Positions 54,855 to 63,374 of a stretch of DNA of 64,000 bases are shown in pieces. The notes under the pieces are model-generated. The model was not told the DNA's origin. It ran no database searches and was given only the letters and a program-made list of their open reading frames with translations. Every line of letters begins with the position of its first letter. The first letter of the stretch is position 1. A program made the position numbers and the translations under genes. This DNA comes from PALSA-607 sp963825425 (lineage in GTDB: Bacteria > Actinomycetota > Actinomycetes > Acidothermales > Acidothermaceae): positions 379,756 through 443,755 of the forward strand of contig CAWGTF010000015.1 of the NCBI GenBank assembly GCA_963825425.1, written 5' to 3'.

Positions 54855-55855
54855 CTAGAGCGTGCGGGGGAGGCCGAAGTGCGGCGCGACCGTGGTCTCG
54901 AACCTGGTGATCTCGCAGATGCGGTCGCCGGCGAGCGCCGACGACCTCGATGCCCGTGAGGTGCAGCGCCCCGGTGGTCGAGTCGCGGCGGTACTCGCCC
55001 CACGCCGGCTGACCATTCGCCCGGACCGGTACCAGCTGAGCGATCCCCCGCCGATGCGCAGCCGTCGCGGTAAAGAAGGCGTGCACCGCCGCCGTCCCGC
55101 GGTATTCGAATGGCAGTGGTGGCATCCGCACCCACGCGTCGTCCGTCATCAACGCGACCAGCGAATCGACGTCCAGCGAAGTGAACGCGGCGACGAAACG
55201 GTCGAGCAACTCCCGCTCCTCCGCACTGCCCGGCAGCGGCGGCGGCGAAGCAGGCGTACGAGCCGCGTCCATCGTCGCGCGGGCCCGCTTGAGTGCACTG
55301 GTGACTGCGTCTTCGGTGAGTCCGAGCAGCTCGGCGGTCTCACTCGCGCGGTAGCCGAGCACGTCGCGCAACAGCAGCGCAGCGCGTTGGTTCGGCGGCA
55401 AGCAGTTGGACGGCGGTCACGAACGCCAGCGAGATCGCCTCGCGAGATTCGTACCGGGCCTCAGGACCAGGTGCGTCGTCGGACAGACCTTCCAGCAGCG
55501 CGTCGGGATATGGCTGCAGCCACAGCACTTCGCCGAGCCGCGTCGGCTCCGGCGGGGTAATCGGTAGCGGCGCCGCGGTTACCGGTCGTCGCGACGACGA
55601 GCGCAGCAGGTTGAGACACCGGTTGGTCGCGATGCGATACAGCCAGGTGCGCACCGACGAGCGACCCTCGAAACCGTCGAGTCCGAGCCACGCCGCTAGC
55701 AGTGTTTCCTGCAGCGCGTCCTCGGCGTCCTGCAGCGAACCGAGCATGCGGTAGCAGTGCACCTGCAACTCGCGGCGGTGCGGTTCGACCAGCGCAGTGA
55801 ACGCCTCGCGGTCACCCGTGCGCGCGCGTTGCAGCAGTTCTGCCGACATTTCCAC
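54855..55855 (-). CDS. ECF sigma factor with C-terminal SnoaL-like domain (two frameshifts)
   Basis: The protein is ~330 residues when joined: sigma region 2 (LVEPHRRELQVHCYRMLGSL, QDAEDALQETLLAAWLGLDG), region 4 with LPPNQRAALLLRDVLGYRAS and a helix-turn-helix (AELLGLTEDAVTSALKRA), then a SnoaL-like domain from FVAAFTSLDVDSLVALMTDD to FGLPRTL. Shifts fall near 55400 and 54930. The layout matches the SigG/TIGR02960 sigma group, whose SnoaL domain regulates activity in place of an anti-sigma factor. It diverges from the SDR gene at 55989. Confidence 0.87.
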
Positions 55856-55988
55856 CTCCGGTTAGGATTCTCTCCCCGTACTGACACCGGCGGCCAGCCG
55901 AACTGGTCGCAATCGCAGCGCCCAATTTCGGCCGCGCGCCTTGTCTGTCCCTGTGACCGCAGCAACACGTCATGCAAGGAGAAACGAA

Positions 55989-56732
55989 ATGACACAAGCA
56001 TCAAGCAGGGCGGACGCCGCCCCTGCCGCAATTCTGCACAGTGCTGTTCTGGTGACCGGCGCGAATCGCGGCATCGGATATGCGCTGGTCGAAGAGGCTT
56101 TACGTCGCGGTGCGCGGCGCGTCTACGCCGGTACTCGGCAGCCGTTCACGCACCCGGACGAGCGGGTCACGCCACTCACACTCGACGTGACCGACGCCGC
56201 GCAGATCCGGGCGGCCGTCGAGCAGGTCGACGCGCTGGACATTCTCATCAACAACGCCGGCGTCGCGGCGTACGACGACCTCAGCGATCGCGCCGTTCTC
56301 GAGCAGCACCTTGCGGTGAATCTGTTCGGCACCTACGGCGTGACGCAGGCGTTCCTGCCGTTGCTGACGCCAGTCGCGCGGAGTCATCGTGAACTCGCTG
56401 TCGATGACGGCGCTGGCGCCGTACCCGATCATCCCGGCGTATTCGATTTCGAAGGCGGCGGCTTTGTCGCTGTCGCAATCACTGCGCGCACTGCTCGCCG
56501 TCCGCGGTATTCGGGTGCACGCCGTGCTGACCGGTCCGACCGACACGGACATGACGCAAGGGCTCGACATCCCGAAGGCATCTGCTGCGTCGGTGGCGCA
56601 AGCCATCTTGGACGGCGTCGAGAACGGCGACGAGGAGATCTTCCCCGACCCGATGTCGGCGTTGATTGCAGACGACTGGGGTACCGGCGCGGTCAAGATC
56701 TCGAGCGCCAGAACGCGGCGATGGCGTCATGA
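55989..56732 (+). CDS. SDR family oxidoreductase (two frameshifts)
   Basis: A ~247-residue short-chain dehydrogenase: AVLVTGANRGIGYALVEEAL cofactor motif, ILINNAGVAAYDD, and after a shift near 56376 the active site SMTALAPYPIIPAYSISKAA. A second shift near 56690 leads to the end DLERQNAAMAS. Reaction unknown. AAGGAGAAAC precedes the ATG. Its stop overlaps the start of the SRPBCC gene (ATGA). It lies divergent to the SnoaL-type sigma factor. Confidence 0.87.
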   Translation: MTQASSRADAAPAAILHSAVLVTGANRGIGYALVEEALRRGARRVYAGTRQPFTHPDERVTPLTLDVTDAAQIRAAVEQVDALDILINNAGVAAYDDLSDRAVLEQHLAVNLFGTYGVTQAFLPLLTPVARSHRELAVDDGAGAVPDHPGVFDFEGGGFVAVAITARTARRPRYSGARRADRSDRHGHDARARHPEGICCVGGASHLGRRRERRRGDLPRPDVGVDCRRLGYRRGQDLERQNAAMAS

Positions 56733-57163
56733 CCGACTACGCGACCAGCTTCACGGTCTCTCAAAGCGCCGACGAGGTGTTCGCTGCCATTAACAACGTT
56801 CGCGGATGGTGGTCAGGAGACATCGACGGCAGTACCGACGAACTCGGTGCTGAGTTCACGTATCGGTACCAGGACATGCATCGCAGCAAGCAGCGGATCA
56901 CCGAGTTCGTTCCCGGCAAGCGAGTCGCCTGGCATGTGGTCGAGGGCTACCTCAAGTTCGTCGACGACAAGGAAGAGTGGACCGGCACCGACATCACGTT
57001 CGACATCGCGCCGACCGCGTCGGGCACCGAGGTTCGCTTCACCCACGTGGGCTTGCATCCGGAGTCCGAGTGCTTCGAGAGCTGCTCAACTGCGTGGGGC
57101 TTCTACATCAACAGCAGCCTGCGCAACCTGATCGAGACCGGCAAGGGCGAGCCCAACCAGTAG
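56729..57163 (+). CDS. SRPBCC/AHSA1-like domain protein
   Basis: This 144-residue protein has the START/Bet v1-like pattern: YATSFTVSQSADEVFAAINN, WWSGDIDGSTDELGAEFTYR, VDDKEEWTGTDITFDIAPTA and the C-terminal helix GFYINSSLRNLIETGKGEPN. Members bind hydrophobic ligands or act as co-chaperone-like proteins. It is translationally coupled to the SDR gene, so both may act on the same compound. Confidence 0.9.
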   Translation: MTDYATSFTVSQSADEVFAAINNVRGWWSGDIDGSTDELGAEFTYRYQDMHRSKQRITEFVPGKRVAWHVVEGYLKFVDDKEEWTGTDITFDIAPTASGTEVRFTHVGLHPESECFESCSTAWGFYINSSLRNLIETGKGEPNQ

Positions 57164-57210
57164 CTCGTCGCCCGGGTCTAGCGGACGGCGGGTGGCAGGA
57201 GCAGCTGGAG

Positions 57211-57721
57211 CTAGTAGGTGGTGGGCTTGCACGCGGTCGGCAGCGTCGTACCCGCGGCGAACGTTGAAGCGGGCTGCAGGCCGCCGCGACTGGAGATGTA
57301 CTCCCACGGCCTGGTGCCCCGGCTGTTCACGCCGACCAGGCAGAAGGCGGTCTTTGTGGTGTTCAGGAAGTAGCGGAAGGTAATGGTCGTTGCTACCCGA
57401 ACCGTGAGGCCGGGCGCCACCTTGAGCACTCCGCCCGTGGCCTGGGTGAATGCGGTGGTAGCCGGAAAGGCGCCTGACTCCCCGTTGTAGGTCTCAAGTT
57501 CGGTGGCGTAGGTGCGCAGATCGGACTTGACCGACGCGTCGTACCCCTTCTTCTTATGGCTGAGGTACACCGGGACTGCGATCGCGGCCAGGATCCCGAT
57601 GATGATCATCGCCACCAGGAGTTCCAGGACCGTGAAAGCCGGCGTCGCTGCGGCCGCGTCGAGTGGACCCGACGCCCCGAAGGCGGAAACTATCAACCCT
57701 GCGTCGAGCATCTCGCGTCAT
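57211..57721 (-). CDS. type IV prepilin-like protein (frameshift at the cleavage site)
   Basis: The downstream frame has the typical prepilin N-terminal helix AFTVLELLVAMIIIGILAAI and a globular C-terminal domain with two cysteines (AFCLVGV, LPTACKPTTY). The canonical peptidase site GFTVLE appears only if one T of a TTT run near 57628 is removed; then the leader comes from the ATG at 57721 (MTRDARRRVDSFRLRGV). In the published frame the residue before the Phe is Ala. Type IV/Tad-like pilus or DNA-uptake function is inferred; no assembly ATPase is in the window. Confidence 0.82.
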
Positions 57722-57839
57722 TGCACGGATCTCTCCTGGACGATATGCGTCACCCCATCGGCGTCTTTTGTCCTCACCTGAGGCAAACCCCCAACCCGCC
57801 ATCGCGCGACGCCGAGACCTGGCAGCCGCCGGCACCCAA

Positions 57840-58734
57840 CTAGAGGCGGTCGCGGCGCGCTTGTGCGTCGGCGGTTCGCCGCTCGGCGGTGCGGACGGCG
57901 CGCTCGGTCTGCTGCAGCGCGGTCGCCTGCTCGCGGCGGCGGCGGTCCGCATCGGACGCGGCAATGCTGGCGTCCTCCAATTGGTCGCGCAGTTCCGCGA
58001 CCCGCGCCTGAGCGGAGGTCGCCGCGTGGTCCGCGTCGGCTGCCCGCGCCCGCGCGTCGTCTCGAGCGGACGTCGCGTTGGCAAGCGCTTGTTGCGCATC
58101 GACGAGGTCTTGCTCGGCGCGCCGGCGCTCCTCCTCGCCGGGCTGTCGTCGTCCGGGTCGCTCGTCGCCGGGCTGTCGTCGTCCGGTCGAGTCTTGGCTC
58201 GAGACGGATCGCAGAACGGGCCGCGAGGCGCCGCCCGACCCGAAGTCTGACCCGAATCCGGTGCTGAACGAGGAGCTGTGCAGCGCATCGGTCAACCTGC
58301 CGGCGAGCAGCAAGCTCGCAGCCCGCTCGTCGGCGAGTGCGGCGCGCAGCGTCTCCTCCAACCCGCGGACCGTGTCCTCACTCACCGACCGCCCGGCGGC
58401 GCGCGCCAAACCCCGGGCCTGTCGCACGAGCGCGCCAACCAACTCGTGAAGCTGTCGCGACAATGCGCGCAGCTGATCGCCGTCGAGGTTGCGAGTCGCC
58501 GTCGCGTAGCCCGGCGCCAAGTTCGAGCAGCGGCTCCAGCTCCTCGTGGTGTGAGCGGGCCAACTGGTTGGCCAACCACGCGGTCACCGTCGGCTTCGCC
58601 AAGCTGTGAATGCGCGCGGCCTCGTCGCGCGCGCCGGCCGCCTTGGCCTCTTTCTCATACCGCGTGCGTGCGGCGGTGAACTCTTCCGGCGGCAGCCCGT
58701 ACAACTCGTCGGCGATCTCCTCGAAACCGGCCAT
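57840..58734 (-). CDS. conserved coiled-coil protein (frameshifted)
   Basis: The N-terminus (MAGFEEIADELYGLPPEEFT) is read in one frame; after a shift near 58515 the rest continues NLDGDQLRALSRQLHELVGA. A long C-terminal coiled coil is rich in Glu/Arg/Ala (RARAADADHAATSAQARVAE). The total is ~297 residues. The start resembles a conserved group of actinobacterial proteins of unknown function. It starts just upstream of the family B palindrome copy 3. Confidence 0.8.
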
Positions 58735-58756
58735 GCGAGGAACCCTAGCTTCAACA

Positions 58757-58801
58757 ATCGGGTGGATTTACTGCCCTCCAGGGGCAGTAAATCCACCCGA
58801 T
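58757..58801. repeat. palindromic repeat family B, copy 3
   Basis: The most perfect copy: ATCGGGTGGATTTACTGCCC (58757-58776) and GGGGCAGTAAATCCACCCGA (58781-58800) pair around a four-base TCCA loop. The stop codon of the HD-GYP-CBM3 gene falls within it. Confidence 0.95.
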
Positions 58802-60846
58802 CTGTCCGGCCCGGCGAACCCTGACGGTTCGGTACCCCAGATCAACGTGCTGCCCGAGTAGGCGGTGATGTGGGTCGACGACTGCGTCGCCGTGTTCGCT
58901 CCGTAGCTGTAGTCGTTGGTCTGGTCGAAGATCGAGATGTTGGCCTTGGTGATCTGTTGCTGAATCAGTCCGGTGCTCGCGCCCGGTGCGAGCGTGCCGC
59001 TGAGCTGCAACTGCAGGTAGTGGTCGGCGTTGTGCCCGCCCGTTTGCGCAAAGGTCGCGGTGATGCTGCCGCAGCCACTTGCCGCGTAGGTGCAGGTGTA
59101 CTTCAGCGCGGCGTTGCCGTCCTCCGTGAACCAGTAGCGCACCGTGACTGCGGCCAGGTCGATCGGCTTCGTGCCGGTGTTCACCACTTCGATCTGCGGC
59201 ATCAGTTGGGTGGCCAGGGGCAGCACGTTGGCGTTGCGATAGTTCACCTGGACGCCGCCGGGCGCGGGCGGCCCGGGCGTCGGTGTCGGCGTGGGCGTCG
59301 GTTTCGGTGTCGGGGTGGCGGTGGCGGTGGCGTCGGTGCGGCAGTTGCTTTCGCGGACGGCGGGGGGCTGGCCGTTGCTTTCGCGGACGGCGGCGTCTGG
59401 CCGTCGCTTTAGCGGACGGCGCGCCGACCGTTGCTTTCCCGGACGGTGCGTCGGTCGTCGCTTTCGCGGACGGCGCGGGGCTGCTCGTCGTCCTGGCTGT
59501 CGTCCCGGGCTTTGGCGCGATGTCGGCTTGCTGGTTTTGCCAGCGGCGCCCGCCGAAACGGCGTGCGTTGACGTTGTCGTGTGCCCGCCGGCTGTCGGTG
59601 CAGGAGTCGAGTTGCGCCCGGCACCGGGGGAGCCTGACGGCCGCGAAGCAGCCGAATGGGATCCGACAGCGGCATGCGATGCGGCGGCAGCGATCGGCTG
59701 CGGAGTCGACGCAGCCGGCACCGCCGCGACTGCAACGCCGGCCACGCTGGCGGCCGCTACTCCGGCCACCCCGGTGGCGGCCTGCGCGGCGAGTCCGGCG
59801 CCGGTCATCGACGGCGCGGATCCGATGAACGGCAACCCGGTCAGCCATGACGCCGGACCCATCGCCCACGCCAGCTTCGGAGCAGATACCGCGAGCAGCG
59901 CCCGCACGACGTCCGGATCGAATTGCTTGCCGCTGTAACGGACCAGCTCCTCGAGCCCGCCCGCGCGGGTACGGGCTCGCTTGTACGGCCGCGCGGCCGT
60001 CATGGTCTCGAACGAGTCGGCGACCGCGACGACGCGGCCGGCGAGCGAGATGTTCGTGCCGCTCAGTCCGCGCGGATATCCGGTGCCGTCGAAGTGCTCG
60101 TGATGCTCGGCGATCGCGAGACCCCATTGACCCAACCAGGGAAGGAGATCCGCGGCGAGTTCCGCCCCGGCGTCCGGGTGGCGGCGAATCGCTTCCCACT
60201 CCGACCTCGACAGCTTCGCTGGCTTGTTCAAGACGGACGCCGGGATGCGCAGCTTGCCGATGTCGTGCAGCAATGCGGCCCACCGCAGGCGGTCGACGGC
60301 CGCCGTCGGAAGTCGGAGTTCGGCCGCGATCATGTCGGTGTAGACGCGCACCCGCTCGGAGTGGCCGCGGGTGTGCCGGTCGTGTGCGCGCAGCGAGCCG
60401 ACGAGAGCCAGGATCTGTTCGGCAGCGGTGGCCAGATTGCCGGGCTGCTGGCCAGGAAGCACCGTCTCGGACAGCGTCTTGAGCGCCCTCAGATCGCCGG
60501 CCTTCCTGGCGATCGCGAATCGGGTCGGTGCGCGGCCGGGGAACAGCACCGCGAGATCGAGCAGGGCGGCAAGCGGGGTCAGCCGGCGCGCAACGCGATC
60601 GGCCGCCAACAGCGTGACCAGCGAGCTGGCGAGTACCAGCGCCCACCAGCCGATCACCAACGTGAGCGAGCCGGACCGCGGGCGAGGCACCGCGCGGCTG
60701 ACGACCGCCATCACGATCACGGCGGCGATGACGGGTGCAACCACGATGCCGGCGCGCAACAACCAGGCGGCAAAACGGCGGCTGTGCCAGCGGGTTTCGT
60801 TCAGAGCCGGGACAGCCGAATCGGGAGCGTTCGCGTTATTAGCCAA
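58768..60846 (-). CDS. membrane HD-GYP domain protein fused to a CBM3 cellulose-binding domain
   Basis: This 692-residue protein starts at a TTG with GGAGGG upstream. Two membrane segments (31-50, 61-82) precede a cytosolic HD-GYP phosphodiesterase domain (~155-320) with HDIGK (194-198) and HHEHFDGTGYP (248-258). An Ala/Gly/Val-rich hydrophobic stretch (~349-380) could be a third span. A Ser/Thr/Pro/Lys linker with repeats follows, then a CBM3-type domain (~530-675: IEVVNTGTKPIDLAAVTVRY, LKYTCTYAASGCGSITATF, TKANISIFDQTNDYSYGA). HD-GYP domains usually hydrolyse cyclic-di-GMP. A CBM3 in the same chain is highly unusual. The linker holds compensating indels, but both domains stay in one frame. 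Confidence 0.85.
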   Translation of the reverse strand: MANNANAPDSAVPALNETRWHSRRFAAWLLRAGIVVAPVIAAVIVMAVVSRAVPRPRSGSLTLVIGWWALVLASSLVTLLAADRVARRLTPLAALLDLAVLFPGRAPTRFAIARKAGDLRALKTLSETVLPGQQPGNLATAAEQILALVGSLRAHDRHTRGHSERVRVYTDMIAAELRLPTAAVDRLRWAALLHDIGKLRIPASVLNKPAKLSRSEWEAIRRHPDAGAELAADLLPWLGQWGLAIAEHHEHFDGTGYPRGLSGTNISLAGRVVAVADSFETMTAARPYKRARTRAGGLEELVRYSGKQFDPDVVRALLAVSAPKLAWAMGPASWLTGLPFIGSAPSMTGAGLAAQAATGVAGVAAASVAGVAVAAVPAASTPQPIAAAASHAAVGSHSAASRPSGSPGAGRNSTPAPTAGGHTTTSTHAVSAGAAGKTSKPTSRQSPGRQPGRRAAPRRPRKRRPTHRPGKQRSARRPLKRRPDAAVRESNGQPPAVRESNCRTDATATATPTPKPTPTPTPTPGPPAPGGVQVNYRNANVLPLATQLMPQIEVVNTGTKPIDLAAVTVRYWFTEDGNAALKYTCTYAASGCGSITATFAQTGGHNADHYLQLQLSGTLAPGASTGLIQQQITKANISIFDQTNDYSYGANTATQSSTHITAYSGSTLIWGTEPSGFAGPDRSGGFTAPGGQ
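59345..59487. repeat. tandem imperfect repeats in the HD-GYP-CBM3 linker
   Basis: Five imperfect units of 27-30 bp start at 59345, 59375, 59404, 59431 and 59458, each with GCTTTCGCGGACGGCG-like sequence. Read on the minus strand in the best frame they give PSAKAT-type linker repeats. One 29-bp period shifts the frame, so the displayed linker residues are unreliable. Confidence 0.75.
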
Positions 60847-60908
60847 CGAAGCCCTCCCGACGTCCTTGTGGATGTCGGCAGTTCGGCCGCAATTGTCGAG
60901 GCCCGCTC

Positions 60909-60956
60909 AAATCGTGTGGATTTGCTGCCCCCAGGGGCAGTAAATCGCCACGATCT
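60909..60956. repeat. palindromic repeat family B, copy 4
   Basis: CAAATCGTGTGGATTTGCTGCCC pairs in part with GGGGCAGTAAATCGCCACGAT. It lies in the gap between the divergent HD-GYP-CBM3 and AbiEi/DUF559 genes. Confidence 0.85.
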
Positions 60957-61047
60957 TGGGCGCTGCCGGTTGTCCACAGAGCGCCACCACGTGCACAACC
61001 TGGCCGCCCACCCGTTGCGGCGATGCTGGGGCAGCCACCTTGGCCTG

Positions 61048-61962
61048 ATGCATACGCTGCTCGTCGCTATCGCCGCCGCCCAATGTGGGGTGTTTACCCG
61101 TGCGCAAGCGCTCGCCGCCGGCTACTCCGAGAAGCACATCCGCCACCTGCTGGCGGTCGGCACCTGGCTGAAATGTCACCCTGGCATCTATTGCGTGGCC
61201 GGAGTCCCGACGTCGTTCGAGATGAACGCGTGGATCGCGGTGCTGGCTGCGGGCACCGACGCGGTGCTCAGTCATCGCACGGCTGGCTACTTCCAAGGTG
61301 TTGCTGGGTCGCCGCCATCAGTGGTGTTCGACATTTCGGTGCCGAAGGGCCGGGCGCCGCAGAGGGTGCCCAGAGCCCGTATCCATCGAACGACGCTCAG
61401 TACGGACGACGTCGGCGTATGCCACGGGCTGCCCGTCACGTCGCTGGTCCGGACAGTGGTCGACCTCGCGAGGAGCCTGCCTTTCGAGACTGGGTCGAGA
61501 GTGATCGCCGACGCTCTTCGGACCCGACGGGTATCGACCGCAGCAGTCGAGCGAACTCTTGGCGCTCTCGCAGGGTCCACCGGCATCGCGCAGGCTCGCC
61601 GCGCGTTCGCAAGCGCTGATCCGAAACTCGAGTCCGTGTTGGAGCGGGAACTGTATGCACTGCTGCGCCGGGCCGGACTCAATCCCGTGGCCCAGTACGT
61701 CGTGATGGCGGGCGGACGGTTTGTGGCGCGCGTCGACTTCGCACTACCAGGCATCCGACTGGCCATCCAATCGGATGGCTACACAACACACGCGCAGCAT
61801 GCTGGGTTCGAACGCGACCGAGAAGTCGCCGCCGACTTGCAGCTCGCTGGCTGGTACCTGCTCTCGTTCACAGCGACCCAGATTCGGCAAAACCCCGATT
61901 GGGTCGTCTCGACTGTCCTGCAGCTGGTGCGCAGGCTCAGCGCCACCGCCGACCGAGCGTGA
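61048..61962 (+). CDS. AbiEi-like N-terminal plus DUF559 domain protein
   Basis: This ~304-residue protein has an N-terminal winged-helix AbiEi-antitoxin-like domain (GVFTRAQALAAGYSEKHIRH and RGIYCVAG-type loop) and a C-terminal DUF559 domain of the Vsr/very-short-patch nuclease fold (FVARVDFALPGIRLAIQSDG and FERDREVAADLQLAGWYLLS). Such proteins are abundant in actinobacteria and usually annotated as type IV antitoxin-like, but no AbiEii toxin is adjacent. A nuclease or defence role is possible but unproven. Confidence 0.88.
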   Translation: MHTLLVAIAAAQCGVFTRAQALAAGYSEKHIRHLLAVGTWLKCHPGIYCVAGVPTSFEMNAWIAVLAAGTDAVLSHRTAGYFQGVAGSPPSVVFDISVPKGRAPQRVPRARIHRTTLSTDDVGVCHGLPVTSLVRTVVDLARSLPFETGSRVIADALRTRRVSTAAVERTLGALAGSTGIAQARRAFASADPKLESVLERELYALLRRAGLNPVAQYVVMAGGRFVARVDFALPGIRLAIQSDGYTTHAQHAGFERDREVAADLQLAGWYLLSFTATQIRQNPDWVVSTVLQLVRRLSATADRA

Positions 61963-62046
61963 CCCGACCGAGCGTGACCCGCCGCCGTCCCGCCGGCGTC
62001 CCGACCGCCGTCCCGCCGTCCCGACCCGCCGACCGCCGTCCCGCCG

Positions 62047-62094
62047 AAATCGTGTCGATTTACTGCCCCCTGAGGGCAGTGAATCCACCCGATC
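62047..62094. repeat. palindromic repeat family B, copy 5
   Basis: AAATCGTGTCGATTTACTGCCC and GGGCAGTGAATCCACCCGAT pair around CCTGA. It lies between the convergent genes at 61048 and 62105, next to a run of CCGCCGTCCCG repeats at 61979-62045. Confidence 0.85.
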
Positions 62095-62104
62095 TGGCAA
62101 CAGC

Positions 62105-63277
62105 TCAGAGCGCGGGGCAGGCGGTCTTCGCTGAGCCGACGCTCGCGCCGAGCAGGTAGACCGCCCACGTGAACGAGTTCCCGCAGAACAGGCCTTGGGC
62201 CGTGGTCTGCCGGTTGACGACGGGAGTCCCGGCGTCCCCTGAGAAGGTGTTGCCACTGACGACGTTCGCGCCCTGCGCATAGGCCGCGCTGTCAGACGCG
62301 AGCTTCAGGCCGTAGCCCATACTCCCGGCGATCGTGTTGGCGGCCAACGTGTTGCGGTAACCCCGGATCTCGATGTTGCTGCCCTGGTACGCGAGCGGCT
62401 CGGCGTTGAAGTCGCAGGTGTTGTTGCGGAAAACGTTGTCGTGGGAGTTCTCCTTGACGTCAAGGCACTCTGACCCGTACGTGTTGATGACGTTGTCGGC
62501 GATCAGGTTGTAGGACGTGTTGTCGTCAGCGTGCATGCTGCGGTCGGTGCTCTTCGGGCTGGTGCCGAGGTACACACCTTCGCCGTTGTGGTAGGCGTAC
62601 ACACCAGACTGCGGATTCGCGAGCAGCCCACACCAGGCAATCGTCGTCCGCTCGATGGTGTTGTTGTGTGCACCGTTCGCGAACCGCACGCAGTCGCCGC
62701 CCGCGTGCACGAGCACCAGGTCGTCGACGACCACGCCGTGAACTCCGCGCACCGTGTCGAGTGCGCCCAAGAAGATGAGGCTGCTGTCGCTGACTTTGCT
62801 CTGGATGCTGTCCTTGAACGACTTCACCGATGCCAGCGCGCCGGGGAAGACCGTCGACTTCAGGGCCGGCTCGCCATCGATGGTGAATCCGGACAGCCGG
62901 TAGTAGCTGTTGTTGATGCTGAAGACTCTGCTGGTTCCGGTCACGACCGTCTTGCCCCGGCCCGACAGGTTCAGGCCGGTGTCGGTGCCCTCGATCGTGA
63001 TCGGCGCGAGCTCGGTGCCGTTGATCTTGGTGACCACGTCGCCGGTGTAGGTGCCGGGTGCGAGGTGGATGATCGATCCGGGCACCGCGCGGTTCACTGC
63101 GGTCTGCAGCGACTTCAAGGGTGTGCCGGATGTGAGGCCGGACGACGTGTCGCTGCCGGTCGCGCTCACGTAAATGTCCATGCCGCTGGCGCGAGCGGGC
63201 GCGTTGGTCGCGGCCGCGAAGGCTAGGGCAAGTGTCGCGCTCACGACAGCAGCAACGAACGGTCTTGAGCGGGTCAC
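62105..63277 (-). CDS. secreted right-handed beta-helix protein
   Basis: This 390-residue exported protein has a signal peptide (VAAVVSATLALAFAAATNAPARA). The N-terminus has the DUF1565-type IYVSATGSDTSSGLTSGTPL and LQTAVNRAVPGSIIHLAPGT, followed by parallel beta-helix rungs with many Asn and repeated N-N ladders (NLIADNVINTYGSECLDVKE, NVFRNNTCDFNAEP). This fold is that of polysaccharide lyases and hydrolases; no catalytic residues are assigned. It lies downstream of a PL7-type lyase gene and is likely part of the same polysaccharide-degrading set. Confidence 0.88.
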   Translation of the reverse strand: MTRSRPFVAAVVSATLALAFAAATNAPARASGMDIYVSATGSDTSSGLTSGTPLKSLQTAVNRAVPGSIIHLAPGTYTGDVVTKINGTELAPITIEGTDTGLNLSGRGKTVVTGTSRVFSINNSYYRLSGFTIDGEPALKSTVFPGALASVKSFKDSIQSKVSDSSLIFLGALDTVRGVHGVVVDDLVLVHAGGDCVRFANGAHNNTIERTTIAWCGLLANPQSGVYAYHNGEGVYLGTSPKSTDRSMHADDNTSYNLIADNVINTYGSECLDVKENSHDNVFRNNTCDFNAEPLAYQGSNIEIRGYRNTLAANTIAGSMGYGLKLASDSAAYAQGANVVSGNTFSGDAGTPVVNRQTTAQGLFCGNSFTWAVYLLGASVGSAKTACPAL

Positions 63278-63374
63278 ATATATACCGTCGGGGCTGCGGG
63301 ACGGCGCTTGCTAGTGCAAGCGGGTGAACAGTCGCTTTCGGGCGCGGTGGCCCCGGGGTGCGGCGCCGGCGAAC

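Noticed and set aside
61048..61962. Complete type IV toxin-antitoxin system
   Set aside because: Only the AbiEi-like/DUF559 protein is present; no nucleotidyltransferase toxin is adjacent.
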